A DNA stretch of 53,993 nt from DATLXH01 sp035576005 (GCA_035576005.1 DATLXH010000100.1:1-53993), one strand, 5' to 3'. Positions 16,299 to 25,689 are shown, numbered from the stretch's first letter. Notes: generated by a model from the letters alone, not told the origin. Program-made: numbers and translations.

Positions 16299-16466
16299 TC
16301 TCCCCTCTCCCGGCGGGAGGGTGGCGCGTCAGCGCCGGGTGAGGGTCCCTGTCCAGCGCCGTGAGAATTGTCCATGGTGACGCCCAGTTCAACATCGCCA
16401 TACGTTCTCGAGGGCGGGACCCTCACCCGCCTCTCACGAGGCACCCTCTCCCGCCGGGAGAGGGCA
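16299..16466. repeat. Long inverted repeat (48-bp arms) between VWFA and M64 genes
   Basis: The left arm (16299-16346) contains CCCTCTCCCGGCGGGAGGG and GGGTGAGGGTCCC. The right arm (16418-16466) is its imperfect reverse complement. Each arm itself holds the palindrome CTCCCGGCGGGAG. It lies in the promoter region shared by the divergent VWFA (minus) and M64 (plus) genes. Confidence 0.83.
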
Positions 16467-16540
16467 GAGTGCGCGCGCGAGATCATCCCTATCGAGGGTT
16501 CTCAGTCGTGTGACAAGATTCCTTCATGGGGATTCACAAG

Positions 16541-17965
16541 ATGAGACATGTGATTGGAAGCGTGATGTTTTCGTTGCTGCTGACTTGCTCTGCATTCGCC
16601 GCCGACCCGTTCGACGCCGCGTTTCGCAACAAGACGATGCGTGTCGACTACTTTCACACCAACGCGAAAGGCGAAGAGATCCTCGCACTCGACGAAGTCG
16701 TTTCAGACGGTCCGTGGAGTGGGAGTCGAACAAGGCTTGTCGACGATACGAACCTGGGCAAGTACCTATTTCAGGTGATCGACCCCGAGACGAATCGAGT
16801 TCTTTACTCTCGAGGCTACGCGTCGCTCTATGGAGAGTGGGAAACCGTACCGGACTCGAAGACGTCGAATCGGACCTTTCACGAATCCGTCCGCTTCCCG
16901 TGGCCGAAAGCGGCGTTTCAACTCGTGGTCAAGAAGCGCGATCCTCAGAATCGCTTTCATGAGATCTGGTCCATAGCCATCGATCCCGAATCCAGGTTCG
17001 TCAATCCCTCCGACAGGCCTGCTGCCGGAAAAGTCTGGACGATCCTCGAGAGCGGACCTCCACACGAGAGAGTCGACCTGCTGATTTTGTCTGACGGCTA
17101 CAGCGAGAAAGATCTTCCAAAGTTTCACAACGACGCGAAGCAGCTGGTGGACGCGCTCTTCTCAACCGAACCATTCAAGAGCAGGAAGGGGTCATTCAAC
17201 GTTCGGGCGATCGATCTCGCGACGGAGCGCAGCGGCATTCACCGTCCGCGTACCGGTGACAATCGACGGACCCCTCTCGGAACGCAGTACAACATCTTCG
17301 ATTCTGAGCGCTACGTGCTGACCGAAGACAACAAGTCTCTTCGTGAGATCGCCTCCGGAGCCCCGTACGAATTCCTAGAAATCCTGGTCAATGAGACTCA
17401 GTACGGTGGCGGCGGCATCTTCAACGACCACGCAACCGCGGTGGTGGGAAGTGGTTTCGCCAACTACCTCTTCATCCACGAGTTCGGACATCACTTCGCA
17501 GGTCTCGCGGACGAGTACTACACCTCCGACGTTGCCTACGAGACCGGAGCCAAAGACTTCGCGGAGCCCTGGGAGCCGAACATCACGGCGCTTCTCGATC
17601 CGGCGAAACTCAAGTGGCGGGACCTGGTCGTTGCCGGAACACCGCTACCAACTCCGTGGGAGAAGGAAGCGTTCGAGACGCACAGTCGCGAAGTCCAGAG
17701 CGTACGCACAAAAATCCGGAGCGAGAACGCTCCCGAGAGTGTGATGGACAAGCTCTTCAAATCGCAACAGGAGTGGGAAACAAAGTTTCTATCGTCCATG
17801 AAACACTCCGGAAGGGTTGGGGCGTTCGAAGGAGCGGGCTACGAAGCGAAGGGACTCTACAGAGCTGAATCAGACTGCATCATGTTCACTCGCGACGAGG
17901 TTGGCTTCTGCAGAGTATGCCGGCGCGGAATCGATCGCGTAATCGACCTCTACTCACGGCCGTGA
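16541..17965 (+). CDS. Secreted M64-family (IgA-peptidase-like) metallopeptidase
   Basis: The 474-residue product has a signal peptide cleaved after CSAFA (residue 20). The zinc motif HEFGHHFAGLADEY gives ligands His313 and His317, catalytic Glu314 and a third ligand, probably Asp324. LLILSDGYSEKDLPKF, the FNVRAIDLATERSGI block and the C-terminal Cys-rich FCRVCRRGID are family features. M64 includes Clostridium ramosum IgA protease, but most members are secreted peptidases of unknown target, so no IgA role is claimed. The ATG at 16541 is preferred (GGGG nine bases upstream, clean signal peptide); 16526 is also possible. Confidence 0.88.
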   Translation: MRHVIGSVMFSLLLTCSAFAADPFDAAFRNKTMRVDYFHTNAKGEEILALDEVVSDGPWSGSRTRLVDDTNLGKYLFQVIDPETNRVLYSRGYASLYGEWETVPDSKTSNRTFHESVRFPWPKAAFQLVVKKRDPQNRFHEIWSIAIDPESRFVNPSDRPAAGKVWTILESGPPHERVDLLILSDGYSEKDLPKFHNDAKQLVDALFSTEPFKSRKGSFNVRAIDLATERSGIHRPRTGDNRRTPLGTQYNIFDSERYVLTEDNKSLREIASGAPYEFLEILVNETQYGGGGIFNDHATAVVGSGFANYLFIHEFGHHFAGLADEYYTSDVAYETGAKDFAEPWEPNITALLDPAKLKWRDLVVAGTPLPTPWEKEAFETHSREVQSVRTKIRSENAPESVMDKLFKSQQEWETKFLSSMKHSGRVGAFEGAGYEAKGLYRAESDCIMFTRDEVGFCRVCRRGIDRVIDLYSRP

Positions 17966-18111
17966 AGTTTCGAAGGCAGCGTACCCCTCCCTTTTCGATT
18001 GATCGAAATGTCATCCCGAGCTTGGGCGGAGGGGTGGGACATACCGTTCCTTTTCCTGGTCGCGGCACGCTGCGGCAAATTCGCCCGGCAAGACATAGGT
18101 CGCGTTCGCCG

Positions 18112-18900
18112 TCAGCGGAACTTTTTCGTCAGCCTCTCCATCGCCTTCGTGTCGACCTTGTTGAAGATCGGCGCGAGAATCTCTCTCTGCTTTTCGAACA
18201 ATGTGTTGATCCCCCCTCGACCAAGGGAGAGCATCGACTGGAGATCTTCGTCACTGAAGCTGTTGTGCTCGGCGGTTCCCTGCAGCTCGACGAACCGCAT
18301 CTTGTCGTTTGCGACCAGGTTCATGTCGACGTCAGCCTTCGAATCCTCCGCATAGTTCAGGTCGAGACAGGCGACACCCTGAACGATGCCGACGGAAACG
18401 GCGGCGACTGACTCACGGATCGGCCAGCGTGCAAGTCGTCCGGCGAGATACATGTCGCCGAGCGCCATCACCAGTGCGACGAACGAGCCGGTTATCGACG
18501 CGGTCCTGGTGCCGCCGTCCGCCTGAATGACATCGCAATCGATCCAGACGGTCCGCTCGCCAAGGAGCTCGAGATCGAGAGTGGATCGAAGCGAGCGGCC
18601 GATCAGCCGCTGAATCTCCATCGTCCTGCCACCCTGCTTGCCTTTGCTCGCTTCCCGGTGTGTGCGCTCCGAGGTGGCGCGCGGGAGCATGCCGTATTCG
18701 GCGGTGATCCAACCCTTCCCGCTTCTGTAGAGAAACGGCGGCACCTTTTCTTCGATCGATGCGGTGCAGATGACTTTCGTGTCACCAACTTCGATGAGCA
18801 CCGAGCCCTCGGCATGCTTGACGAAATTCGGCCGGATGGTGACGGGACGAAGCTGATCGAATGACCGTCCATCGATTCGTGCAGTAAGCGTGGAGCTCAT
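18112..18900 (-). CDS. rph: Ribonuclease PH
   Basis: Phosphorolytic 3'-to-5' exoribonuclease that trims tRNA precursors. GRSFDQLRPVTI, TEVGDTKV-like EVGDTKVICTAS, AEYGMLPRATSERTHRE and GRTMEIQRLIGRSLR match the family closely. The 262 residues exceed the usual 238-245 because of a C-terminal extension ending MERLTKKFR. AGGA lies six bases before the ATG. glgC lies upstream on the same strand with a 60-base gap. The 146 bases downstream (17966-18111) hold imperfect GTCATCCCGAGC and GGGCGGAGGGG repeats and no gene. Confidence 0.95.
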   Translation of the reverse strand: MSSTLTARIDGRSFDQLRPVTIRPNFVKHAEGSVLIEVGDTKVICTASIEEKVPPFLYRSGKGWITAEYGMLPRATSERTHREASKGKQGGRTMEIQRLIGRSLRSTLDLELLGERTVWIDCDVIQADGGTRTASITGSFVALVMALGDMYLAGRLARWPIRESVAAVSVGIVQGVACLDLNYAEDSKADVDMNLVANDKMRFVELQGTAEHNSFSDEDLQSMLSLGRGGINTLFEKQREILAPIFNKVDTKAMERLTKKFR

Positions 18901-18960
18901 GAGATGTCCTGTGCTCGAAAAAGCGATCGAACCGATGATTCGATGACGAGCGGGTGAAGG

Positions 18961-20226
18961 TCAGCTGGGTTGATCGGCCGAGCTCAGGTCGGAGCCTTTC
19001 GGCACGACGACGATGCCACTGTCGGTCACAGTAAATCGTTTCCTGTCTTCTTCCTGATCATAGCCGATCACCGTTCCGGCCGGCAGGCGCACACCTTTGT
19101 CGATGATCGCCCGTCGAATCTCCGAGTGACGCCCGACCTCAACGCCGTCCATGAGGATCGATTCGTTGACGTCGCAGTACGAATGGATTCTGACGCGCGG
19201 TGAAAGGATGGAGCGATTGATCGTCCCTCCCGAGATGATGACGCCGTCTGAGACCATTGAGTCGGTGGCGATACCGATCCTCCGGCTCTCTGCATCAGCG
19301 AAAACAAACTTAGCCGGCGGGAGATTCATTGCGCTCGAGACAATCGGCCACTCATGATTGTAGAGATTGAAAGCCGGGGTCACGGACACGAGATCCATCG
19401 ACGCGGCAAAGTAACTCTCGATCGTTCCGACATCACGCCAGTAACCAGCGTTGGTCTCAGACTCGCCATCGATCTTGTTCGTGCCGAAGTCATAGGCATA
19501 CACCTTCATCTTCGGGTACATCTGCGGGATCACCTGCCTGCCGAAATCGTGGGCCGTGTCGCGCAGGGCATTGTGCTGGAGAACATCGGTCATGACCCGT
19601 GCCTTGAAGATGTAATTCCCCATCGAAGCAAGGACCATGTCGGGGCGACCCGGAATCGTCTTCGCACCCTCCTTCGGCTTCTCGACAAAGCCGGTAACTC
19701 GGAACTCATCGTCAATTTCCACCACGCCGAAGTTGTGAGCTTCGCTCAGCGGTACGGGGATTGTGGCGATCGTCAGATCGGCATCCATCTCAAAGTGAGC
19801 CTGAAGCATCTGATTGACGTCCATCTTGTAAATGTGATCGCCGCCGAAGACGCAGACATGCTCGGGCCGCTCGTCGAAGATCAATTCCAGGTTCTGGTAG
19901 ACGGCGTCGGCAGTTCCTCGGAACCAGAACGGTCCCTTTCGCATCTGAGCCGGAACGACATCGACGTACTGACCAATCTCAGGATTGAGCCGCCAGGTCC
20001 GCGTCACATGTTCAATCAGAGAAGTCGACTTGAACTGGGTGAGTACCTTGATCTTGAAAAATCCGGAATTGATGAAGTTGTTCAGGACGAAATCGATGAT
20101 CCGATAGCGCCCGCCAAAGGGCACCGCTGGCTTGGCTCGGTCGCGGGTGAGAGGGTAGAGACGCTCCCCCATTCCTCCCGCGAGGACCATCGTCAGGACA
20201 TTCCGAAAACCGATTGGACTACGCAT
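18961..20226 (-). CDS. glgC: Glucose-1-phosphate adenylyltransferase
   Basis: Makes ADP-glucose for glycogen. The N-terminal loop VLAGGMGERLYPLTRDRAKPAVPFGG, GTADAVYQN and FGGDHIYKMD are diagnostic. The C-terminal left-handed beta-helix carries SILSPRVRIHS and SEIRRAIID. Length (421) is normal. No other glg gene is nearby, so this copy is not in a glycogen operon. The 211 bases between it and the divergent dnaJ hold one dyad, TGCGGCAGCTGCCG (about 20301), and no gene. Confidence 0.95.
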   Translation of the reverse strand: MRSPIGFRNVLTMVLAGGMGERLYPLTRDRAKPAVPFGGRYRIIDFVLNNFINSGFFKIKVLTQFKSTSLIEHVTRTWRLNPEIGQYVDVVPAQMRKGPFWFRGTADAVYQNLELIFDERPEHVCVFGGDHIYKMDVNQMLQAHFEMDADLTIATIPVPLSEAHNFGVVEIDDEFRVTGFVEKPKEGAKTIPGRPDMVLASMGNYIFKARVMTDVLQHNALRDTAHDFGRQVIPQMYPKMKVYAYDFGTNKIDGESETNAGYWRDVGTIESYFAASMDLVSVTPAFNLYNHEWPIVSSAMNLPPAKFVFADAESRRIGIATDSMVSDGVIISGGTINRSILSPRVRIHSYCDVNESILMDGVEVGRHSEIRRAIIDKGVRLPAGTVIGYDQEEDRKRFTVTDSGIVVVPKGSDLSSADQPS

Positions 20227-20437
20227 AAGCCGGTTGTATCCGTTTTGCCAGTGTTACGCCAGCGGAACCTGCTCCGTAGACTGCCGCCGGGGGCTTCCAT
20301 TGTGCCTGCGGCAGCTGCCGAGTGCACCTTCCTCCAGAAGCCGGCCACATCGCGCGCCGTGCACGAGCAACGCGATGCTGCATAATCGTTACTCTTCGCG
20401 TGGGACTCCTCAAACCGACCCGTCAAACAATAACCTG

Positions 20438-21457
20438 ATGCCCGACAAAACCTACTACACCCTTCTTGGCGTCAAGAAGGATGCGTCCGAAGCTGAGATC
20501 AAGAAGGCTTATCGGAAGCTCGCGCGCAAGCATCACCCTGATGTGAACCAGGGAGACAAGGGCGCTGAAACAAAGTTCAAGGAAATTTCGGAAGCTTACG
20601 GAATCCTGAGCGACAAAGAGAAACGTGAACAATACGATCAGTTCGGCAAGGCTGCTTTCTCCTCAGGGGGCGGCCCACAACCGGGCGGCTCCAACCCGTT
20701 CGGAGGAGGAGGCTTCGATTTCTCGCAGTTCGGCGGAGCTCGACAGGGCGGCTCGCGACGAGCCCAGCCCGACTTTCGCGATCTTTTCTCCGATCTCTTC
20801 GGAGGGTCGGAACCGGCGCGGACGCCCAGCCGCGGAAGCGACGTCGAGGCAGAGACGATCATTGACTTCCGCGATGCTATCCAGGGAACGACCGTTCAAT
20901 TGAAAGTTGCAAAGCAGGATCTCTGTCCCGTCTGCCGCGGCACAGGCCGCTCGAATAATTCGGTATGCAGGAGTTGTCATGGCGCAGGCTCGGTTCCCGG
21001 AAATGCGGTCAGCGTGAAAATCCCGGAGGGTGTCGCTGAGGGGCAGCGAATCCGTGTCCGCGGTAAAGGTTCGGAAGGAGGCCCTGGCGGATCGCAAGGC
21101 GACCTCATTCTGACGATCCACGTTCGTGCTCATCCTTTTTTCGAGCGACGTGGAGATGACATCCATATCGAAGTGCCAGTCACCGTGGCCGAGGCGATGC
21201 GTGGTGGCGAGCTCGAAGTTCCTACCATTCGCGGGGTCGTTCGCGCGCGGATTCCCTCGGGCACTCAGGGAGGGCAGGCGTTTCGACTGACAGGAAAAGG
21301 GGTCAGGAAGAGCAAAGGAACCGGGTATGGCGATCATTATTACAAAGTACAGATCGCAGTCCCGCGCGACCCCTCGCCCGCCGCTCTGGAAGCAGCGAAT
21401 TCGCTCGAGGGAGAGTACAAAGAAAACCCTCGATTGAATTTAAAAACGACGCTGTGA
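20438..21457 (+). CDS. dnaJ: DnaJ-family co-chaperone with a half-size zinc region
   Basis: Stimulates the DnaK ATPase. The J domain (residues 3-70) has the essential HPD at 33-35. A Gly/Phe-rich linker covers 76-105 and the C-terminal substrate-binding domains 135-335. Type I DnaJ has four CxxCxGxG motifs; only two are present here, CPVCRGTG (163-170) and CRSCHGAG (177-184). That leaves one zinc site, with the second zinc module absent. It could be named DnaJ or a CbpA-type protein. The start is ATG 20438; the open frame upstream lacks similarity. An LpxH-like gene follows 13 bases later. Confidence 0.9.
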   Translation: MPDKTYYTLLGVKKDASEAEIKKAYRKLARKHHPDVNQGDKGAETKFKEISEAYGILSDKEKREQYDQFGKAAFSSGGGPQPGGSNPFGGGGFDFSQFGGARQGGSRRAQPDFRDLFSDLFGGSEPARTPSRGSDVEAETIIDFRDAIQGTTVQLKVAKQDLCPVCRGTGRSNNSVCRSCHGAGSVPGNAVSVKIPEGVAEGQRIRVRGKGSEGGPGGSQGDLILTIHVRAHPFFERRGDDIHIEVPVTVAEAMRGGELEVPTIRGVVRARIPSGTQGGQAFRLTGKGVRKSKGTGYGDHYYKVQIAVPRDPSPAALEAANSLEGEYKENPRLNLKTTL

Positions 21458-21470
21458 CGAGTTTTACGAC

Positions 21471-22250
21471 ATGACCAACTCACACCCATCCCCAACTCGG
21501 ACAGTCTCGAATCGTGAGATCCCTCCTCATCAGATATTCATCATCGGCGACTCGCACGTCGGCCTGTCTGACGGCAACGAACAGAGGATCGTCGACTGGC
21601 TTGGAATTCTCGAGCAGCATCAGCCGAAGGCGCTGTATCTCAACGGCGATGTCTTTCACTACCTCATCGCGCACGACAAGTTCCTCACGAACTCGATCAG
21701 AAACTTTCTCGCGAAACTACGCGAGCTCCGCTCACGCGGAATCCCGATCCATTACGTCGAAGGAAATCGCGACTTTTTCCTGAAGGGCTCTTTCGTCGAA
21801 GATGCGGTTTCCGAGATCGCGCTGGAGTCGTCGTTCCAGGCCGGACCTCACAAGTATCTAATCGTTCACGGAGACATGATCAACGATCGCGACCTGCCGT
21901 ATCGTTTCTGGCGTCGCGCGTCCAAGAACCCTGTCTCGAGACTCGGCCTTGCGCTCGTGCCCAGAAAGATTGCTCGAAATCTGGTCAACAACGTGGAAAA
22001 ACGTCTCGCACAGTCGAACTTCAAACACAAAAGAAGGCTTCCGATCGAGCTGATGGAAGCGTACGGAAGGAAGCGAAATACGGAAGGGTTCGATAGAATC
22101 GTCTTCGGCCATTTCCACGAGAAAACAGTCGTTCCGTCCGGAGACGCAACCGTGGTGGTCCTTCCAGCCTGGTACGAATCCGGCGAGGCCATGATGGTCT
22201 CCCCGGAGACTGGCGCATACTCGTTCGTCTCATTCGATCCCTCATCATGA
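21471..22250 (+). CDS. LpxH-like metallophosphoesterase (probable UDP-diacylglucosamine hydrolase)
   Basis: The 259-residue calcineurin-like phosphoesterase has the five metal motifs in LpxH-like form: GDSHVG, NGDVFHY, EGNRDFFLKG, VHGDMIND and GHFHEK. The GNRDF loop and the following RFWRRASKNP cap segment are typical of UDP-2,3-diacylglucosamine diphosphatase, which makes lipid X in lipid A synthesis. If correct, the host has LPS and is Gram-negative. A different phosphoesterase role cannot be excluded because no other lpx gene is adjacent. The next gene overlaps its stop by four bases. Confidence 0.8.
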   Translation: MTNSHPSPTRTVSNREIPPHQIFIIGDSHVGLSDGNEQRIVDWLGILEQHQPKALYLNGDVFHYLIAHDKFLTNSIRNFLAKLRELRSRGIPIHYVEGNRDFFLKGSFVEDAVSEIALESSFQAGPHKYLIVHGDMINDRDLPYRFWRRASKNPVSRLGLALVPRKIARNLVNNVEKRLAQSNFKHKRRLPIELMEAYGRKRNTEGFDRIVFGHFHEKTVVPSGDATVVVLPAWYESGEAMMVSPETGAYSFVSFDPSS

Positions 22251-23011
22251 TGAAAGTCACCTTCCTGGGCAGCGGGACATCGACCGGCGTGCCGGTAATC
22301 GGGTGCAACTGCAAAGTCTGCAGCTCTACCGACCCTCGCAACAAACGTCTGAGGCAATCGGTCAAGATCGAAATCGGCGACAAGATCTTCCTGATCGATA
22401 CGACGCCGGATCTGAGGACCCAGCTCCTGCGCGATCCGATCTCTCACCTCGACTTTGTGCTTTTCACCCACTCCCATTCGGACCATCTCATGGGACTGGA
22501 CGACATCCGCCCTTTCAATTTTCGCCAGAGACGTCCGGTCACGGCTTTCGCAAGTCCCTCGACTGCCAGGGCGATCCGTCGTGCGTTCTCATACATCTGG
22601 GACGATTCCCAGAATGGCGGCGGCAAGCCGCAGCTGACACTCGAGGAGATCGACGGTCCCTTCACCCACGAGGGAGTTGCAATCGTCCCTATTCCTGTAT
22701 CCCACGGAGACTGGACCATCCTCGGGTATCGAATCGGACCCTTCGCCTATCTGACCGACACGAATGGGATCCCCGATGCCTCGCGAGCCCTTCTCGAGGG
22801 TATCGAGACTCTGGCACTCGACGGGCTCCGGCCGTCCACGAAGCATCCAACGCACTTCATCATCCCAGAGGCGATCGAGGCCGCGCGAAAGATTGGTGCG
22901 AAGACGACATACCTCATCCATCTCTCGCACGAGGTCGACCATTCCGAGCTCGAAGCTACGCTCCCTCCCGGTTTTCGCCTCGCTCACGATGGACTCACTC
23001 TGTCGTTCTGA
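22247..23011 (+). CDS. PhnP/RNase-Z-like metallo-beta-lactamase-fold hydrolase
   Basis: The 254-residue product begins MMKVTFLGSGTSTGVPVIGCNC and carries CxxCxxxDPRNKRLR, typical of the PhnP-like phosphodiesterase group, and the metal motif THSHSDHLMG. A late His is in LIHLSHEVD. Characterised PhnP hydrolyses cyclic ribose phosphates, but related proteins occur without C-P lyase genes, as here, so the substrate is unknown. It overlaps the upstream gene by four bases and aroA by one base (TGATG), so dnaJ-lpxH-like-phnP-like-aroA look like one transcription unit. Confidence 0.85.
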   Translation: MMKVTFLGSGTSTGVPVIGCNCKVCSSTDPRNKRLRQSVKIEIGDKIFLIDTTPDLRTQLLRDPISHLDFVLFTHSHSDHLMGLDDIRPFNFRQRRPVTAFASPSTARAIRRAFSYIWDDSQNGGGKPQLTLEEIDGPFTHEGVAIVPIPVSHGDWTILGYRIGPFAYLTDTNGIPDASRALLEGIETLALDGLRPSTKHPTHFIIPEAIEAARKIGAKTTYLIHLSHEVDHSELEATLPPGFRLAHDGLTLSF

Positions 23012-24288
23012 TGCGAGTCATTCCGAAGGTCGCCAGAGTTTCCGGCAGGGTCGTGGTGCCCGCCTCGAAGTCTTTCACTGCTCGCGCTCTCCTCATGGGG
23101 ACCATGAGCGGAATCCCGACCACGATCCGGAACGCCCTCGATTCTGATGACTCGCGGTACATGCTCGAGGCGATCAGGACCATCGGGTTCGAGATCAGCG
23201 GTTCACTATCCGGTGAGGTGACCATCGGACCGCGACGCTCGATCTCCGCAAAGGAAGTCGAGATCGACGTCGGTAACGCAGGCACCGCGATGCGTTTTCT
23301 CGCAGGCTATCTCGCGTTCGTTCCGGGACGTTTCCTCCTGACCGGATCGCAGCGGATGCGTGAGCGGCCGATCGGTGCGCTCGTCGATGCTCTCCGCACG
23401 ATCGACTGCGAGATCGAGTATTCCGGTGAGGATGGATTTCCCCCTCTCTCAATTCGGGGGAAGCGAATGCGCGGTGGGTTCCTCGTGCCGGTATCGGCCG
23501 AGATCTCGAGTCAGTTCGTCTCGTCGCTGATGATGGCTGGCTGCAGTCTGCCGGGAGGAATCGACGTCGAGATTCGATCGATGGCTTCCAGACCATACAT
23601 CGATATGACGAGACAGATCCTCGAGGACTTCGGGGCGACGGTCGAGAGTCGGGGCAATGACACGCTCCGCATTCGCGGAGAGCAGCTCAGCCGAAGCGAG
23701 TACCTCGTGGAGGGTGACTATTCATCGGCATCCTACTGGCTCGCTGCTGCGGCCGCTACTGGAGGATGTGTCACGCTCGCCGGGCTTACCGCGGCTTCGC
23801 TTCAAGGTGATCAGCAATTCGTACGGATCCTGGAGGCGATGGGCTGTCAAACAGAGTGGCGTGACTCGGAAGTGACTCTCGAAGGGCCAGCCGAGTTGAA
23901 AGGTGGCCGCTTCGACTGCAACGGCGCGCCCGATATCGTTCCCACTCTTGCGGCCATCGCTCCGCTCGCCAGCACTCCGGTCGAAATCATCAATGTCGCG
24001 AATCTGCGCTACAAAGAGTCAGACAGGATCGCTGCACTCGCATCCGAGCTGGGAAAACTCGGCGCCACGGCGAAAGAATCAGGCGACGGTCTTACCATCG
24101 AGCCGGGGTGGACCGATGACGCTGCCAGAGTCGACCCCCACGACGATCACCGGATCGCGATGAGCTTTGCGATCGCCGGACTTGCCCGAGGCAACGTCAC
24201 CATCTCAGACGAAGCGGTCGTTTCGAAGTCTTACCCTCGCTTCTGGAAGACGCTGGACGCGCTCATCGAATCGAGCAGGCAGCACTGA
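23011..24288 (+). CDS. aroA: 3-phosphoshikimate 1-carboxyvinyltransferase AroA (EPSP synthase)
   Basis: Joins shikimate-3-phosphate and PEP in the pathway to aromatic amino acids; it is the glyphosate target. PASKSFTARALLMG is the N-terminal substrate loop, followed by GNAGTAMRFLAGYLA, TGSQRMRERPIGALVDAL, the LRYKESDRIAAL Lys-Glu-Ser segment and the DPHDDHRIAMS end motif. The 425 residues are standard. The true start is ATG 23011, overlapping the previous stop; the open frame upstream is not homologous. The 218 bases after it hold small dyads but no U-tract terminator and no gene. Confidence 0.95.
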   Translation: MRVIPKVARVSGRVVVPASKSFTARALLMGTMSGIPTTIRNALDSDDSRYMLEAIRTIGFEISGSLSGEVTIGPRRSISAKEVEIDVGNAGTAMRFLAGYLAFVPGRFLLTGSQRMRERPIGALVDALRTIDCEIEYSGEDGFPPLSIRGKRMRGGFLVPVSAEISSQFVSSLMMAGCSLPGGIDVEIRSMASRPYIDMTRQILEDFGATVESRGNDTLRIRGEQLSRSEYLVEGDYSSASYWLAAAAATGGCVTLAGLTAASLQGDQQFVRILEAMGCQTEWRDSEVTLEGPAELKGGRFDCNGAPDIVPTLAAIAPLASTPVEIINVANLRYKESDRIAALASELGKLGATAKESGDGLTIEPGWTDDAARVDPHDDHRIAMSFAIAGLARGNVTISDEAVVSKSYPRFWKTLDALIESSRQH

Positions 24289-24506
24289 CAGCAACGTCAC
24301 GTCCCCACGAGGAAGACCAGCCCTGTCCACGAGGTCAGGCGAGGATGGGCTCGACCGGCGACGGCGCAAGGGCACTTTGCGCGGGACCTGTTCGCACAAA
24401 AATTCACATCGCCATGCGACGGTCGCGGGGCGAAGCGTGATAAATTCGTCAAAACGGCTCGTATCGCCTCCCCCGTTCGGGGTACCGGAACGCCGTTACC
24501 ATTTGA

Positions 24507-25658
24507 ATGAGTCATTTGACCATCGAGATTCTGGGCGGATTCTCCTGTTCGGTAGCTACCGGCAAGCCACTCTCCCTTCCCACCAGGAAAGGTGAAGCCC
24601 TCCTTGCCTTTCTGGCGCTTCAGCCCGGAACGTTTCATTCAAGAGAGAAACTCGCATCGCTCCTCTGGGGCGACACCGGCGAGGAACAGGCACGCCAAAG
24701 CCTCAGGCAAACTCTGTTCGGCATCCGCAAGGCATTAGGCGATGACAGCGACCAGATCATTCGCGTAGAAACCGATCGTCTCTCACTCGCCTCGAATCTG
24801 GTCGAAGTCGATGCGCTTCGGTTTCTCGACCTCGTAAACCAACCGACCATTCAACAGCTGCAGGAAGCGGTTAGCCTCTATAAAGGTGAGCTTCTGGAAG
24901 GCTTCAACGTCAACGAAGAAGCTTTCGAGGAATGGGTCTCGAGTGAGAGGGATCGACTCAGGGAGAAGGCGCTCGTAGCTTACGGAAAGTTTCTCGATCT
25001 CCTGACGGAGGCTGACCGACTTGACGAGGCTGTACAGGCCGCCCTGCGCATGGTCTCACTCGATCCACTGCGCGAATCCGCACACAGAAGTCTCATGCGT
25101 CTCTACATGAAACAGCGGCGTCCCGACGCGGCCCTCAGGCAGTTCCAGAACTGTGCGGAGGCTGTCCGGCGACGCCTCGGCGTAGAGCCGGAGCATGAAA
25201 CGAAGAAGCTTCATGAAGAGATCCTCCGCCTCAGAAACGCCCCGGATCTTAAAGAAGCAGGGGGAGCTCCCGGAGAATCGAAGTCTGGGCAGATCTCCGT
25301 CCTGCTCGTAGAAGATAACGCTTTGAATCGGGAGCTCGTGCGCGCGATCCTCAACGAGCAGCATTACGCCGTGACCATCGCGGAAGACGGCGCCCAGGCG
25401 CTCATTCAGATGGGAAAGAAGACGTTCAATCTGATTCTTCTCGACGCTAATCTGCCAAACGTCGATGGGATGACGTTCCTGGAAGTGATGAAGCAGAATG
25501 CTTTCTCGACCCCGGTCATCCTCATGACCGCGATGCCCGGCGACGAAGTGGAGATCAAAGCCTTCGAGCTCGGTGCGGTTGACTTCATTCGCAAGCCCGT
25601 TCAGAAAGCCGTACTCGTGAAGCGAATCGAGAAGGCGCTCCGGGACAGCGGCAGCTGA
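24507..25658 (+). CDS. SARP-type BTAD transcription regulator fused to a C-terminal receiver domain
   Basis: 383 residues in three parts. Residues 1-98 are an OmpR-like winged helix (RKGEALLAFLAL, SREKLASLLWGD, RQSLRQTLFGIRKALGD). Residues 99-245 are a bacterial transcriptional activation (BTAD) helical repeat. After a short linker, residues 262-381 are a receiver domain with Glu269/Asp270, phospho-acceptor Asp313 in LLDANLPNVDG, Thr341 and Lys363. All phosphorylation residues are intact. The receiver is C-terminal, opposite to ordinary OmpR-type regulators. No histidine kinase is nearby, so its partner and targets are unknown. It stands alone between aroA and the convergent etfA. Confidence 0.88.
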   Translation: MSHLTIEILGGFSCSVATGKPLSLPTRKGEALLAFLALQPGTFHSREKLASLLWGDTGEEQARQSLRQTLFGIRKALGDDSDQIIRVETDRLSLASNLVEVDALRFLDLVNQPTIQQLQEAVSLYKGELLEGFNVNEEAFEEWVSSERDRLREKALVAYGKFLDLLTEADRLDEAVQAALRMVSLDPLRESAHRSLMRLYMKQRRPDAALRQFQNCAEAVRRRLGVEPEHETKKLHEEILRLRNAPDLKEAGGAPGESKSGQISVLLVEDNALNRELVRAILNEQHYAVTIAEDGAQALIQMGKKTFNLILLDANLPNVDGMTFLEVMKQNAFSTPVILMTAMPGDEVEIKAFELGAVDFIRKPVQKAVLVKRIEKALRDSGS

Positions 25659-25689
25659 GCCCGCATCCCTCCACGAACTGACATGCCAC

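Noticed and set aside
16541..17965. Immunoglobulin-A protease as a virulence factor
   Set aside because: The M64 family name comes from one enzyme; the rest of the window suggests an environmental bacterium, so only a secreted metallopeptidase is claimed.
22303..23010. Long N-terminal extension of the AroA frame
   Set aside because: It overlaps the well-supported PhnP-like gene in another frame; AroA similarity begins exactly at ATG 23011, which overlaps the previous stop.
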